Numbered from the stretch's first letter, positions 53,823 through 63,895 are shown. The stretch: DNA of 64,000 nucleotides from Mycolicibacterium peregrinum (GCF_001665785.1 NZ_LZSO01000012.1:397967-461966); one strand, 5' to 3'. The notes: generated from the sequence alone by a model not told the origin. A program made the numbers and translations.

Positions 53823-54650
53823 TCAGACCACTCGCTTGCCGAGTCGGTCACGGATCCGCATGTCCCACAGGTAGATCTGATAACCCAACAGCCACACCTC
53901 GTGCGGGATCACGCGATCGGCGACCCGCAGTCCGCTCAACAGCCACTCGAAACGCCGCTGCTGATCGGCCGTCCAGCGCATCTGCATGTGGCTGCGGAAC
54001 TCCGCGGGAAGGAACCCGGTGGTGGCGAACAGGTTGAACCGGCCGGCCAGCAGTCGCAGCGGCGCGGGCAGGAACGCCATGGCGGCTACCCCGTGCAGAT
54101 GCTCGCGCACCGGTGGGTCGATCCGCAGCCCTTGCAGCGACTGCTTCCAATACGTATCGAAGGCGTCCCGGTCTTCCGGCCAGATCTCGTCGCGCACCTG
54201 CAAGGTGGTGCCCAGCGTGCGGGCGTCGGCATACACCGCGTCGGCGGATTCTTTGTCCAGCGGGCCGTAGAGGAACTCGTGCATGTCGACGTAGTAGCGG
54301 TACAGGCAGGCCGCCACCCACAGTTGCAACCTAGGGTCGAAAGCGTTGTAGGACACCGGGCTTCCGGCCCGCGAGCGGACCAGGGCATGCACTTTGTCGA
54401 TCTGGTCCCGCAGCAGGGCGCGGTCGGCATCGGTGCCCATGGTGGCCGCGGCAAGATAAGTGCCGGTGGTGCGGGCCCGTTTGAACGGATGCTGGTAGAC
54501 GTTGCCGCTGTCCACCGGGCTCTCCAGGACCCCGTAGCCGACGCCGGGGGAGGACAGCTGCATGATGACGTTGGCCGCAGGTAGTAGCGCCGCCGCCGGG
54601 TTGAGCAGATCGGTGACCCGTCGGGGGCGTCGTGGCGGACCCAGCCTCAT
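53823..54650 (-). CDS. MpaB-type oxygenase (DUF2236; Rv2237-like)
   Basis: A 275-residue all-helical protein from the ATG at 54650. The DUF2236 signature includes [20 protein letters not shown], with the conserved Arg/Asp/His set, and [17 protein letters not shown] near the N-terminus. Members such as fungal MpaB and rubber oxygenase relatives oxidise lipid-like substrates with heme or a similar centre. The place next to cobD matches Rv2237. A longer open frame runs upstream over the divergent cobD start and is not used. Confidence 0.78.
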   Translation of the reverse strand: MRLGPPRRPRRVTDLLNPAAALLPAANVIMQLSSPGVGYGVLESPVDSGNVYQHPFKRARTTGTYLAAATMGTDADRALLRDQIDKVHALVRSRAGSPVSYNAFDPRLQLWVAACLYRYYVDMHEFLYGPLDKESADAVYADARTLGTTLQVRDEIWPEDRDAFDTYWKQSLQGLRIDPPVREHLHGVAAMAFLPAPLRLLAGRFNLFATTGFLPAEFRSHMQMRWTADQQRRFEWLLSGLRVADRVIPHEVWLLGYQIYLWDMRIRDRLGKRVV

Positions 54651-54686
54651 GACTTCGAGTAGACCACCTTGTGAGACGCTGCCGGG

Positions 54687-55649
54687 GTGTTTGCGCGCAG
54701 AAGCCACCGTCGGGCCGCCGGTATCGCCGTCGGGTTCCTGGCCGATCTGCTGCTGGGCGATCCGCGCCGCGGGCATCCGGTGGCCGGGTTCGGCACCGGC
54801 GCAGCACGGTTGGAGAAGCTGACCTATGCCGACAACCGCGGGGCAGGTGCACTGCACACCGGGCTGCTGCTCGGTGGACTGGCCGGGCTGGGCTGGGCGG
54901 CGGGACGCGGCGACCGTATCTGGGTGACCGCGGCGGCCACCTACGTCGCGCTCGGCGGCACCTCGCTCAATCGGGTGGGTGGGCATATGTCGGCGCTGCT
55001 GGAGACGGCCGACCTCGACGGCGCGCGCGCCCTGCTGCCGTCGTTGTGCGGGCGGGATCCGGCCGCACTGGACACCTCGGGCCTGACCCGGGCCACGGTG
55101 GAATCGCTGGCCGAGAACACCTCTGATGCCCAGGTGGCGCCGCTGGTGTGGGCAGCGATCGGCGGGGTGCCCGGAGTACTGGTGTACCGGGGCGCCAACA
55201 CCCTGGATGCGATGATCGGGCACCGCTCTCCTCGGTACCTCAACTTCGGTTGGGCCGCAGCCAGATTCGACGACGTGTTGAACTATCTACCAGCCCGGCT
55301 GACGGGGATCCTGACGGTGCTGTGTGCGCCGGTGGTCGGCGGGTCACCACGGGCGGCCTTGCGGGCGTGGCGGCGCGACGCGGCCCGCCACCCCAGCCCC
55401 AACGCCGGGGTGGCCGAGGCGTCCTTCGCCGGTGCGCTGGGGGTGCGCCTGGGCGGCCCGACGCAGTACGCGCATCAACTGGAGATCCGGCCCACCCTGG
55501 GCGACGGCCGCATCCCCGAAGTGGTGGATGTGGCCCGCGCGGTGCGACTCTCGCGCGCGGTGCAGGCCTCGGCGGCGGCTGTGTCGGTAATGCTTGTGGT
55601 CGTCAGCGCCGCTTGCCGTAGCGGTCGGCGATCTTCTCCTCGCCGGTGA
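54687..55649 (+). CDS. cobD: Adenosylcobinamide-phosphate synthase
   Basis: A 320-residue membrane enzyme of the CobD/CbiB family, which attaches aminopropanol to adenosylcobyric acid during cobalamin synthesis. Typical motifs are [15 protein letters not shown] at the N-terminus and [18 protein letters not shown] then [28 protein letters not shown]. Several hydrophobic helices follow. The GTG start gives MFARRSH. The 3' end overlaps the convergent SURF1 gene by 47 bases. Synteny with Rv2236c supports it. Confidence 0.88.
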   Translation: MFARRSHRRAAGIAVGFLADLLLGDPRRGHPVAGFGTGAARLEKLTYADNRGAGALHTGLLLGGLAGLGWAAGRGDRIWVTAAATYVALGGTSLNRVGGHMSALLETADLDGARALLPSLCGRDPAALDTSGLTRATVESLAENTSDAQVAPLVWAAIGGVPGVLVYRGANTLDAMIGHRSPRYLNFGWAAARFDDVLNYLPARLTGILTVLCAPVVGGSPRAALRAWRRDAARHPSPNAGVAEASFAGALGVRLGGPTQYAHQLEIRPTLGDGRIPEVVDVARAVRLSRAVQASAAAVSVMLVVVSAACRSGRRSSPRR

Positions 55650-56433
55650 GTTCGCGGGGCGGTTCCTTCGCGGCCGCCTGGGCGACGACCCGTTCGCGCC
55701 TGCGCTGCTGTATCTCGGCGTAGACGAAGTAGCCCACGCCGAGCGGGGCGACGATGCCGAATGCGATCCACTGGATGCCGTAGGACAGGAACGGTCCGGC
55801 GTCGAGGTGCGGCAGGGACAACTCCCCGAGACCGCCGGGTTGGTTCGCCACCAGCTGCAGATACGACCCCGTCAGCGGCACACCGGTGAGCGACGCGATC
55901 TGCTCGGGGTTGATCGAATACACCTGCTGTGCGCCGTCGTCGCCGCGGAACGGCTCCTTACCCGGCAGACGCGCTTCTGCATCCCGTACCCGGGCGGTCA
56001 CGGTCACCCGGTCGGTCGGTGCCGGCGCGAACTCGGGAACCTTGTTTCCGTCGACCGGGGTGATGAAGCCGCGATTGACCAGCACCACCGGCCCGCCGTC
56101 CACGGCGAACGGGGTGAGGACCTCGAAGGCCGGTTCGCCGTCGACCACCCGCAGCCGGACCAACACCTCCGACTTCGGCAGGTAGTGCCCGGTCGCCGTG
56201 ACCCGCTGCCACTGGGCATCGGGCGCGACCGAATCCTGATGTGGCAGAACAGTGGTCACCGGAACCGGATCGGCCTGCAACGAATGGCTGATCTGGTTGT
56301 TCTCACGCGAGGTCTTCGTGTTCTTGCCCAGCTGCCACGGCGCCAGCACCGTGAAACACAGATAGGCGAAAGCGGCCACCACGATGAACAACGCCACCCA
56401 TTGCGGTCGCAGCAGGAAGGTCAGGCGTCGCAT
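55603..56433 (-). CDS. SURF1-family cytochrome oxidase assembly protein
   Basis: A 276-residue protein with the SURF1 layout: an N-terminal transmembrane helix (about 11-33), a large extracytoplasmic domain with PVPVTTVLP, WQRVTATGHY and VLVNRGFI, and a C-terminal transmembrane helix (about 222-246) followed by a basic tail. SURF1 assists heme a insertion into cytochrome aa3 oxidase. It matches Rv2235 in gene order. Its start codon lies next to the ptpA stop. Confidence 0.85.
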   Translation of the reverse strand: MRRLTFLLRPQWVALFIVVAAFAYLCFTVLAPWQLGKNTKTSRENNQISHSLQADPVPVTTVLPHQDSVAPDAQWQRVTATGHYLPKSEVLVRLRVVDGEPAFEVLTPFAVDGGPVVLVNRGFITPVDGNKVPEFAPAPTDRVTVTARVRDAEARLPGKEPFRGDDGAQQVYSINPEQIASLTGVPLTGSYLQLVANQPGGLGELSLPHLDAGPFLSYGIQWIAFGIVAPLGVGYFVYAEIQQRRRERVVAQAAAKEPPRELTGEEKIADRYGKRR

Positions 56434-56951
56434 CAGACTGCCGTTCCCCGGATTCCCCGGTCGGCCAGCGCCGCGTCGACCCAGGCGTGCAGCCCGGGCA
56501 GGGACGACTCGATCACCGTGAACACGTCCTCGAAATCGGCCTTGCCGCCGTAATACGGATCCTCCACGTCGAGTGCGTGCGCGCCTGAGCGCGGGTCGAA
56601 CGAGCGCAGCATCCGCAACCGGTCAGGAACCACGCCGAGATCGGTCAGGATGCGCAGGTGATTGCGGCCCAACGCGACCACCATTTCGGCGCCGAGATGG
56701 TCATCGCAGACCTGGGCGGCGACGTGATCGTCGGGATAGCCGCGCTCACGCAGCACCAGGCAGGCGCGGCTGTCGGCGCCGTCACCGGCATGCCACCCGC
56801 CCGTGCCGCCGCTGCTCACCCGGACCACGTCGGCCAGGCCGCGCTCGCGGATCTGGTGGGCGAACATCTTTTCGGCCATCGGGGACCGGCAGATGTTGCC
56901 CGAGCACACGAACGTGACGTGCAGAACCGGTTCAGTGGAAACGTCAGACAC
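56433..56951 (-). CDS. ptpA: Low-molecular-weight protein tyrosine phosphatase
   Basis: A 172-residue phosphatase from a GTG start at 56951. The P-loop is VCSGNICRSPMAE (CX5R) near residues 16-24, and the general acid is the Asp in DVEDPYYGG. In M. tuberculosis PtpA is secreted and dephosphorylates host proteins; in a fast grower its targets are likely internal. Upstream ptkA ends inside it with an 8-base overlap, consistent with coupled expression, as in Rv2232-Rv2234. Confidence 0.9.
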   Translation of the reverse strand: MSDVSTEPVLHVTFVCSGNICRSPMAEKMFAHQIRERGLADVVRVSSGGTGGWHAGDGADSRACLVLRERGYPDDHVAAQVCDDHLGAEMVVALGRNHLRILTDLGVVPDRLRMLRSFDPRSGAHALDVEDPYYGGKADFEDVFTVIESSLPGLHAWVDAALADRGIRGTAV

Positions 56952-57621
56952 CGAGCACCTCCCGAAGCGCGCCGACGGTATCGACGTGGGCGTGTGCGGC
57001 CACGGCGGTGGGGCCCGTGAAATCGGTGGCACCGTATCCCCAGCCGACCACCACGGTGTCGATACCGTGTTCGGCCGCGCCCTCGACGTCGTGCATCCGG
57101 TCACCGACCATCAGGACGCGCTGCGGCAGCGGCTGCAACTGGGCCAGCGCGTAGGCGACCACGTCGGCCTTGGCTGCCCGGACACCGTCGGGACTGGCTC
57201 CGGCGATCACCTCGAAGTAACCGTCCAGCCCGAAATGCGCCAGGATGCGCCGCGCAGTGGGCTCGGCCTTCGACGTGGCCACCGCCAGCCGCACCCCTGC
57301 GGCCTGCAGATCTGCCAGCAGCGCCTCGACGCCGTCGAACAGGCTGTTCATCGCCCAGCCGCGGCTCGTGTAATCGGCGCGGTAGGCCGCGATCGCCGCG
57401 TCGGCGTCGAAACTCGTCGCGCCAAGACTCAACGCCTGCAACGTCTCGTGCATGGGTGGGCCGACGATGCGTCCGGCCAGGTCACCGTCCGGAATTCCGG
57501 CGCCGACATGGGTCAGGGCGTGGCGGAAGCTCGACACGATCCCGGCCGCCGAATCGGTCAGGGTGCCGTCGAGATCGAAGAGCACCAGCTGCGGTCGGGT
57601 GAGTTCCAGCGTGTCAGTCAC
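56944..57621 (-). CDS. ptkA: HAD-superfamily protein, PtkA-like
   Basis: A 225-residue protein from a GTG at 57621. The HAD nucleophile motif is VLFDLDGTLTD, with the Lys in ATSKAEPT and the acidic motif in MVGDRMHDVEGA. It looks like a phosphoglycolate-phosphatase-type HAD enzyme. Its place before ptpA matches M. tuberculosis PtkA (Rv2232), described as a tyrosine kinase with this fold; that protein is longer at the N-terminus. Kinase activity cannot be judged from sequence. Confidence 0.8.
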   Translation of the reverse strand: MTDTLELTRPQLVLFDLDGTLTDSAAGIVSSFRHALTHVGAGIPDGDLAGRIVGPPMHETLQALSLGATSFDADAAIAAYRADYTSRGWAMNSLFDGVEALLADLQAAGVRLAVATSKAEPTARRILAHFGLDGYFEVIAGASPDGVRAAKADVVAYALAQLQPLPQRVLMVGDRMHDVEGAAEHGIDTVVVGWGYGATDFTGPTAVAAHAHVDTVGALREVLGV

Positions 57622-57674
57622 GTGCCCATTCTCCCGTATGCCGCGGGCAGCCCTCCGACCACTAGTGTCGTGCT

Positions 57675-58697
57675 GTGCCAAACCCACCCCGCGCAGGCGC
57701 CCGCTACCACGGCGACCAGGCCGCATTGCCGGGAATGCTCGACTTCGCGGTCAACGTCCGCCCCGGTGGTCCGCCGGTCTGGTTGACCGACCGCTTGGCC
57801 GCCCGGCTGTCCGACCTGGGCAGCTACCCGAGCCGGGCCGATCAACATCGCGCGGTGCAAGCTGTGGCGACGCGGCACGGCCGCGCCACCGACGAGGTGG
57901 CACTGCTCGCCGGCGGAGCCGAGGGCTTCGCTCTGCTCGCCGGGCTGCGGCCACGGTTGGCTGCGCTGGTCGCCCCCTCGTTCACCGAACCCGAAGCCGT
58001 GCTTGCTGCGTCCGGCGTGCCGATCCGGCACGTGGTGCTGCCGTTCCCGTTCACGCTGACCGGGTCTGTCGTGCCGGAGGAAGCGGACCTGGTGGTCGTC
58101 GGCAACCCGACCAATCCGACCGGGGTGCTGCACCGAGCCGACGACATCCTGGCGCTGCGCCGGCCGGGTCGACTGGTGGTGGTGGACGAGGCGTTCGCCG
58201 ACGGTGTTCCCGGTGAGGCCCAGACACTGGCCGGAGAATCGTTGCCCGACGTGCTGGTGCTGCGCAGTCTGACCAAGACCTGGGCGCTGGCCGGGTTGCG
58301 GGTGGGATACGCCCTCGGCGCGCCCGACGTGCTGGCCAAGCTCACCGCGCCGCGTCCACACTGGCCCCTGGGCACCCTGCAACTGGAGGCCATCGCCGCG
58401 ACCGGCAGTCCCGAAGCCGTGGCCGAGGCCGATGCCTCAGCCCGGCGGCTCGCCGGGTTGCGGGCCTCGATGGTCACCGGGCTCGAGGAACTCGGATTGG
58501 GCGTGGTGGCCGGTGACGCGCCATTCGTGCTGTTCACCGTGCCCGACGCGGAGCTGATGCGGAAACATCTGGAAAGCAAAGGCATCGCGGTGCGGCGTTG
58601 CGATACTTTCGTGGGCCTGCCGGAAAACTACCTGCGTGCTGCGGTGCGGCCGGAATGGCCCGCACTCGTCGACGCCATGACGGAGGTACTGCAATGA
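57675..58697 (+). CDS. cobC: PLP-dependent aminotransferase CobC-like
   Basis: A 340-residue fold-type I aminotransferase from a GTG start. The PLP Lys is in [17 protein letters not shown], with NPTNPTG and VVDEAFAD before it. It belongs with the histidinol-phosphate aminotransferase group, in which the cobalamin enzyme L-threonine-O-3-phosphate decarboxylase (CobD/CobC) falls. Name and position follow Rv2231c. Its substrate may be threonine phosphate for aminopropanol supply to the cobD product nearby. It overlaps the Nif3-like gene by 4 bases. Confidence 0.8.
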   Translation: MPNPPRAGARYHGDQAALPGMLDFAVNVRPGGPPVWLTDRLAARLSDLGSYPSRADQHRAVQAVATRHGRATDEVALLAGGAEGFALLAGLRPRLAALVAPSFTEPEAVLAASGVPIRHVVLPFPFTLTGSVVPEEADLVVVGNPTNPTGVLHRADDILALRRPGRLVVVDEAFADGVPGEAQTLAGESLPDVLVLRSLTKTWALAGLRVGYALGAPDVLAKLTAPRPHWPLGTLQLEAIAATGSPEAVAEADASARRLAGLRASMVTGLEELGLGVVAGDAPFVLFTVPDAELMRKHLESKGIAVRRCDTFVGLPENYLRAAVRPEWPALVDAMTEVLQ

Positions 58698-59842
58698 GCG
58701 CGCGACCGGCCGGGGCGCCAGTGGCCGGCATCAGACTGGCCGACGTGATCGCCGCCCTGGACGCGGCGTACCCGCCGCACCTGGCCCACGACTGGGACTC
58801 GGTCGGGTTGGTGTGCGGCGACCCCGACGAGCCGGTCGAATCGGTCACGATCGCAGTGGATGCGACCGAGGCTGTGGTCGACGAGGTCCCGGAACGCGGG
58901 CTGCTGCTGGCCCATCACCCGCTGCTGCTGCGTGGGGTGGACACCGTCGCGGCGGACACCGCCAAGGGCGCGTTGATCCACCGGTTGATCCGCACCGGCC
59001 GGGCCCTGTTCTCCGCCCACACCAACGCCGACGCGGCCTCACCCGGAGTGTCCGATGCGCTGGCCGAGGCGTTGGGGCTGAGGGTCGACGCGGTGTTGTC
59101 GCCTGCGGCATCCGGTCCCGATCTGGACAAATGGGTGGTGTTCGTGCCGGCGGCGGATGTAGCGAAGGTGCGCGAGGCCTTGTTCGACGCGGGCGCCGGG
59201 CGCATCGGCGACTATTCGCACTGCAGTTGGAGTGTGGCCGGAACCGGCCAGTTCCTGCCGCACGACGGGGCCACCCCCGCCATCGGCGAGGTGGGCACCG
59301 TCGAGCAGGTGGCCGAGGACCGAGTGGAGGTGATCGCGCCGTCGCGGCTTCGGTCCGCCATCCTGTCTGCCCTGCGGGCTGCGCACCCCTACGAGGAACC
59401 TGCCTTCGACATCTTCGCGCTGGCGCCGATCGCCGGGACCGTCGGCATCGGCCGGATCGGGGAGCTGGATCGGCCAGAGCCCTTGTCGGCGTTCGCATCC
59501 CGCGTCCGGGCTGCGTTGCCGGCCACCTCGTGGGGGGTGCGGACCTCGGGGGATCCCGACGCCATGGTGTCGCGGGTCGCGGTGTGTGGGGGAGCGGGCG
59601 ACTCACTGCTGGGCACAGTGGCCCGGGCTGACGTACAGGCCTACGTCACCTCCGATTTGCGGCACCATCCCGCTGATGAGCACCGACGCGTGTCACCGGT
59701 CGCGCTCATCGATGTGGCGCACTGGGCCACCGAGTTCCCCTGGTGCGCCCAGGCTGCCGGAGTGCTGCGCGGGCAGTTCGGTGACGCGCTGAAAGTGCGG
59801 GTGTCCTCCTTGCGCACCGACCCGTGGAACGTCGAGTGCTGA
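58694..59842 (+). CDS. Nif3-like dinuclear metal centre protein (Rv2230c-like)
   Basis: A 382-residue protein from the ATG at 58694. Metal ligands are in [12 protein letters not shown] and SAHTNADAA at the N-terminal part and in [13 protein letters not shown] and IDVAHWATE near the C-terminus. The middle (about 125-240) is the extra ferredoxin-like/CutA-like domain seen in longer Nif3 proteins. The family resembles GTP cyclohydrolase I type 2, but function in vivo is unclear. It is coupled to cobC and followed by the CT398-like gene. Confidence 0.85.
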   Translation: MSARPAGAPVAGIRLADVIAALDAAYPPHLAHDWDSVGLVCGDPDEPVESVTIAVDATEAVVDEVPERGLLLAHHPLLLRGVDTVAADTAKGALIHRLIRTGRALFSAHTNADAASPGVSDALAEALGLRVDAVLSPAASGPDLDKWVVFVPAADVAKVREALFDAGAGRIGDYSHCSWSVAGTGQFLPHDGATPAIGEVGTVEQVAEDRVEVIAPSRLRSAILSALRAAHPYEEPAFDIFALAPIAGTVGIGRIGELDRPEPLSAFASRVRAALPATSWGVRTSGDPDAMVSRVAVCGGAGDSLLGTVARADVQAYVTSDLRHHPADEHRRVSPVALIDVAHWATEFPWCAQAAGVLRGQFGDALKVRVSSLRTDPWNVEC

Positions 59843-59870
59843 TCGTTACCAACAACATGAAAGTCAGGGC

Positions 59871-60599
59871 ATGAAAGCCGAAGTAAAACAACAACGTTCG
59901 CTTCTCGCGCTGACGGAGGTCGATGCCGAACTCGGGCGCCTCGAGCACCGCGCCAAGCACCTGGCCGAACAGCAGAAGGTGGATGAGGCGCAGGCTGCGC
60001 ACGCCGCCGCCGGCGACGGAGTGGGCGTGCTGGGCATCGCCCTGGAAGACCTGGAAGCCCAGGTGACCAAGCTCGAAAGCGAGATCGACTCGGTCCGTCA
60101 GCGGGAGGACCGTGACCGCAAGCTGATCGACGGCGGCACGGTGGGCGCCAAGCAGGTCGCCGAGATCCAGCATGAGCTGGAAACCCTGCAGCGCAGGCAA
60201 TCGAGCCTGGAGGATTCCCTGCTGGAGCTCATGGAACGCCGCGAGGAACTGGCGACACAGCAGGCCGAGGCGATGCAACGCATCGATGACCTGCAGGCCG
60301 CGCTGTCGTCGGCGCAGCAGGCCCGCGATGCCGCTCTGGCGGAGATCGAGCAGTCCCGCCAGCAGGCGCGTACCCGCCGCGACGGACTGGTGAACCTCAT
60401 CGACGGTGAACTCATCGATCTCTACGAACGCCTGCGGTCCCGCGGCGGGGCCGGGGCCGGGTTGCTGCAAGGCCGCCGCTGCGGCGCCTGCCGGATCGAG
60501 ATCGACCGCGGCGAGAGCGCCCGGATCGCCGCGGCGGCCGACGATGACGTGGTGCGTTGCCCCGAGTGCGGGGCAATCCTCTTGAGGTTCAAGCAGTGA
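59871..60599 (+). CDS. CT398-like coiled-coil zinc-ribbon protein (Rv2229c-like)
   Basis: A 242-residue protein: a long antiparallel coiled coil (about 10-185, Glu/Gln/Arg-rich heptads) and a C-terminal zinc ribbon with CGAC and CPEC. This is the Chlamydia CT398 architecture; homologues are linked to secretion or nucleic-acid handling, but the function is unknown. It overlaps the RNase H fusion by 4 bases. Confidence 0.85.
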   Translation: MKAEVKQQRSLLALTEVDAELGRLEHRAKHLAEQQKVDEAQAAHAAAGDGVGVLGIALEDLEAQVTKLESEIDSVRQREDRDRKLIDGGTVGAKQVAEIQHELETLQRRQSSLEDSLLELMERREELATQQAEAMQRIDDLQAALSSAQQARDAALAEIEQSRQQARTRRDGLVNLIDGELIDLYERLRSRGGAGAGLLQGRRCGACRIEIDRGESARIAAAADDDVVRCPECGAILLRFKQ

Positions 60600-61696
60600 A
60601 GGTTCTCGTCGAAGCAGACGGCGGGTCCCGGGGTAATCCGGGACCGGCGGGCTACGGCGCGGTGGTGTTCGATGCCGAACACACCGCAGTGCTGGCCGAA
60701 CGTAAGGAATCGATAGGCCGCGCCACCAACAACGTCGCCGAATACCGCGGCCTGATCGCCGGTTTGGAGGCCGCCACCGAGCTGGGCGCAGCCGAGGTGG
60801 CGGTGTCGATGGATTCCAAGCTCGTCGTCGAACAGATGTCGGGGCGCTGGAAGGTCAAGCATCCAGACCTGATTCCTCTGCAGCGCCGGGCTGCTGAGCT
60901 GGCCGCGGGCTTCGATCGGGCCAGCTATACGTGGATTCCGCGGGAGCGCAACAGCCATGCCGACGGGCTGGCCAACGAAGCTATGGACGCTGCGGCCGGC
61001 ATCCTCAGCGAGAAGGCTGCGCCCGAGCCGGCGAAGGAGGCCGAGAAGGCCGCGTTGTCGGCGCCGGGGTGGACCGGCGCCACCGGCGCCCCCACCCGCC
61101 TGTTGCTGCTGCGCCACGGTCAGACCGAGTTGTCGATCGCCCGACGCTATTCGGGCCGCGGTAACCCGGTATTGACCGAGGAAGGGCGCAGGCAGGCCGA
61201 TGCTGCTGCGCGGTATCTGGGCGCCCGCGGGGGTGTCGCGGCGGTGGTCAGCTCCCCGCTGGAGCGAGCCTATGAGACCGCCGCGGCGGCGGCCAAGGCG
61301 CTCGGCGTCGACGTCCGTGTCGACGATGACCTGATCGAGACAGACTTCGGTGCGTGGGAAGGACTGACGTTCGCCGAAGCCGCGCAACGAGATCCGGAGC
61401 TGCACCGACGCTGGCTGCGTGACACCAGCGTCGAGCCGCCCGGTGGCGAGAGTTTCGATGCGGTGGCGCACCGCGTCGGTCGGGCCCGCGACCGGATCAT
61501 CGCCGAGTACGGTGCGGCAACGGTTCTGGTGGTATCGCACGTGACCCCGATCAAGACGATCCTGCGGCTTGCGCTCGATGCGGGGGAGGGCATCCTGTAT
61601 CGGCTGCACCTGGATCTGGCTTCGCTGTCGATCGCCGAGTTCTACGGCGACGGTGGATCTTCGGTGCGGTTGGTGAACCAGACCGCATACCTGTAG
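60596..61696 (+). CDS. RNase HI-phosphatase fusion (Rv2228c-like)
   Basis: A 366-residue two-domain protein from a GTG start. The N-terminal RNase HI (about 1-135) has catalytic acids in EADGGSRGNPG, NNVAEYRGLI, VSMDSKLVVEQ and HADGLANEA. After a short linker the C-terminal phosphoglycerate mutase-like domain has LLLLRHGQTEL, LIETDFGAWEG and VVSHVTP. M. tuberculosis Rv2228c has both RNase H and CobC-like (alpha-ribazole phosphatase) activity, consistent with the cobalamin genes nearby. Confidence 0.9.
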   Translation: MKVLVEADGGSRGNPGPAGYGAVVFDAEHTAVLAERKESIGRATNNVAEYRGLIAGLEAATELGAAEVAVSMDSKLVVEQMSGRWKVKHPDLIPLQRRAAELAAGFDRASYTWIPRERNSHADGLANEAMDAAAGILSEKAAPEPAKEAEKAALSAPGWTGATGAPTRLLLLRHGQTELSIARRYSGRGNPVLTEEGRRQADAAARYLGARGGVAAVVSSPLERAYETAAAAAKALGVDVRVDDDLIETDFGAWEGLTFAEAAQRDPELHRRWLRDTSVEPPGGESFDAVAHRVGRARDRIIAEYGAATVLVVSHVTPIKTILRLALDAGEGILYRLHLDLASLSIAEFYGDGGSSVRLVNQTAYL

Positions 61697-61697
61697 C

Positions 61698-62279
61698 TCA
61701 GGCGTGCAGGTGCAATTGTTCGCCGTGCGGGCCGAAGATCGTGATCGCCTCGACCGGTCCGCCGACGACCCCGAACCAGTGCGGGGTCCAGGTCGAGAAC
61801 TCCACGGCCTCACCGGGATTGACGACGAAGTCCTGCTCGCCCAGGATCAGGCGCAGCTGTCCCGACAATACGTACATCCAGTCGCGTCCTTCGTGGACCG
61901 GGAATTCGGCGGGCGGCTTGCGGCGCTTGGCACTGATCCGGATCTTGTAGGCGTGCAGCCCGGCTGCCGGGCCCTGCCGGGTCAACGGCCAGTAGGTGAT
62001 GTCGTGGTGGGTGTGTGAGCTGCCGGTCACCCGAGGATCCTCGGCCTGCGGTGCGCGCAGCAACTCGTCGGTGGTGACCGACAGCGCGGCGGCCAGTCGG
62101 GGCAGGTGGTCAAGGGCAAGTCGGCGCTTGCCCGATTCCAGCCGGCTCAGCGTCGAGACGTCGATCTGGGCGCGGCGCGCAACGTCTTCCAGGGTGAGCC
62201 CGCGTTGGGCTCGCAACTCACGAAGCCGGCTGCGGACCAGAGCGTCGATGTCGGCCGGCTCGGCTGCGTTTGCCTCCAT
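61698..62279 (-). CDS. XRE-family regulator with C-terminal cupin domain
   Basis: A 193-residue regulator: N-terminal HTH_3 (about 11-65: RAQRGLTLEDVARRAQIDVSTLSRLE) and C-terminal cupin (about 115-190: GRDWMYVLSGQLRLILGEQDF and GEAVEFSTWTPHW). Such proteins regulate nearby metabolic genes and sense a small ligand in the cupin. It is divergent from the reductase/methyltransferase fusion, with a perfect inverted repeat over its own start codon. Confidence 0.85.
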   Translation of the reverse strand: MEANAAEPADIDALVRSRLRELRAQRGLTLEDVARRAQIDVSTLSRLESGKRRLALDHLPRLAAALSVTTDELLRAPQAEDPRVTGSSHTHHDITYWPLTRQGPAAGLHAYKIRISAKRRKPPAEFPVHEGRDWMYVLSGQLRLILGEQDFVVNPGEAVEFSTWTPHWFGVVGGPVEAITIFGPHGEQLHLHA

Positions 62280-62306
62280 GGCAAATTAGCTTGGCACTTT
62301 GCCATG
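62277..62306. promoter_or_regulatory. Operator-like inverted repeat for the XRE-cupin regulator
   Basis: Perfect 9-bp arms CATGGCAAA (62277-62285) and TTTGCCATG (62298-62306) are separated by 12 bases. The left arm covers the start codon of the regulator and the right arm lies 21 bases before the divergent gene. Spacing of about two helical turns centre to centre fits a dimeric HTH protein, probably autoregulation and control of the fusion gene. Confidence 0.6.
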
Positions 62307-62327
62307 TGATTGGGCAAGCTCGAAAGC

Positions 62328-63881
62328 ATGGACAATGTTTGGGACTGCGTAATCGTCGGTGGCGGGGCGGCCGGACTGAGTGCGGCGCTGGTGCTGGGCC
62401 GGGCCCGTCGCCGCGTACTGCTCGTCGACGCGGGAAATCAGAGCAACCTGACCGCACACGGAATCGGTGGCCTTCTGGGCAGTGACGGCCGTCCGCCCGC
62501 CGACCTCTATGCCGCCGGCCGCGCCGAGCTGGCCGCCTACCCCACGGTGGAGGTGCGCACCGGCGAAGTCGTACGTGGTGAGCCCGGATTCGCGCTCGAG
62601 CTGGCCGACGGAACCTGCGAGCAGGCCAGGACGGTGCTGCTGGCCACCGGCATGGAGTACCGCTCGCCGAACATCGCGGGGCTCGAAGGCCTCTGGGGTG
62701 GTTCGGTTTTCCACTGCCCGTTCTGCCACGGCTGGGAGATGCGCGACGCCCCGGTCGCCGTGATCGCACAGGGCGACCGTGCGGTGCACTCGGCCTTGAT
62801 GATGCGCGGTTGGACCGAGGATCTGGTGGTACTCACCGACGGGGAGGGCGGCCTGGACGAGGCGCAGGTCAAACAGTTGGACGCGGCCGGAATCAGTGTC
62901 GACGAGCGTTCGATCGCCGGCTTCGTCGCCCGCGACGGTGAACTGGAGGCGGTCGAATTCGCCGATGGCACCCGGCTGGCCAGGCGCGGCGCGCTCGTCG
63001 CCGCCACACTGCACCAGCGCTCGCCGCTGGCCACGCAACTGGGGGCGGTCGCGGCGCCTGGACCGATTGCCGCCGATGCGCTGCTCGTTGACGGGTTCGC
63101 ACGCACCTCGGTGCGGGGCGTATTCGCCGCGGGCGACCTGAGTGCCCAGATGCCCCAGGTGGCCGCGGCCGTCGCATCGGGCAGCCAGGCCGGCGCCGCC
63201 GTCGTACAGCACCTTCTCGGCGAAGACGTCGGACTGCCGGTGCCGCCGTGGCCCGCGCAGACGGCGGTCACCGCCCAGTACTGGGAACGGCATTACGGGC
63301 AGCGCGGCCGGATCTGGAGCGGCCGGGTCAACGCCCAGCTGGCCAGGATCGCCGAGGACCTGCCCGCAGGCCGGGCACTCGATCTGGGCTGTGGTGAGGG
63401 CGGCGACGCCGTCTGGCTGGCCGAGCACGGCTGGGAGGTGACGGGAGTCGACGTTTCCGACACCGCGCTAGCCCGGGCCGTGGCCGAGGCGCGGGAACGT
63501 GGTGTGGCGGAACAGATCACGTTCGAACGCCATGATCTGTCCGAGAGCCTTCCGGACGGTCACTTCGACCTGGTCTCGGCGCAGTTCCTGCAGTCGCCGA
63601 TCGGCATGGACCGCGCCGCGATGCTGCGTCGCGCCGCCGGGACGGTGGCCGACGGCGGCCTGCTGGTCGTCGTCGATCACGGGGCCGCTCCGTCCTGGGC
63701 TCCCGAGCATGTCCGGAAATTTCCGTTCCCCAGCGCCGACGAGGTGGTCGATTCGCTGGCCCTCGACGACACGCAATGGGAACGCGTCCGGGTGGGCACC
63801 GAAGAGCGGGAGGCGGCGGGACCGGACGGGCAGCGCGGCATCCTGATCGACAACGTGATGGTGTTGCGTCGTTTGGGCTGA
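62328..63881 (+). CDS. Thioredoxin-reductase-like oxidoreductase fused to a SAM methyltransferase
   Basis: A 517-residue two-domain protein from the ATG at 62328. Residues 1-315 are a thioredoxin-reductase-like flavoprotein: VGGGAAGLSAALVLGRARR, the redox pair CPFC (130/133) in FHCPFCHGWE, and GVFAAGDL. Residues about 325-517 are a class I methyltransferase with motif I DLGCGEGGD (from 352) and GVDVS. Together with the divergent XRE-cupin regulator this suggests a redox or metalloid/thiol-modification role; methyltransferase-reductase fusions may act on reactive small molecules. The substrate is unknown. Confidence 0.82.
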   Translation: MDNVWDCVIVGGGAAGLSAALVLGRARRRVLLVDAGNQSNLTAHGIGGLLGSDGRPPADLYAAGRAELAAYPTVEVRTGEVVRGEPGFALELADGTCEQARTVLLATGMEYRSPNIAGLEGLWGGSVFHCPFCHGWEMRDAPVAVIAQGDRAVHSALMMRGWTEDLVVLTDGEGGLDEAQVKQLDAAGISVDERSIAGFVARDGELEAVEFADGTRLARRGALVAATLHQRSPLATQLGAVAAPGPIAADALLVDGFARTSVRGVFAAGDLSAQMPQVAAAVASGSQAGAAVVQHLLGEDVGLPVPPWPAQTAVTAQYWERHYGQRGRIWSGRVNAQLARIAEDLPAGRALDLGCGEGGDAVWLAEHGWEVTGVDVSDTALARAVAEARERGVAEQITFERHDLSESLPDGHFDLVSAQFLQSPIGMDRAAMLRRAAGTVADGGLLVVVDHGAAPSWAPEHVRKFPFPSADEVVDSLALDDTQWERVRVGTEEREAAGPDGQRGILIDNVMVLRRLG

Positions 63882-63895
63882 AGCGACGTCATCCT

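Noticed and set aside
53823..55223. A longer MpaB-type gene starting near 55223
   Set aside because: The extension runs antisense through cobD; the ATG at 54650 starts the recognised domain.
62286..63428. A 380-codon - strand frame opposite the reductase/methyltransferase fusion
   Set aside because: Shadow frame; composition unlike real proteins and it would overlap the operator region.
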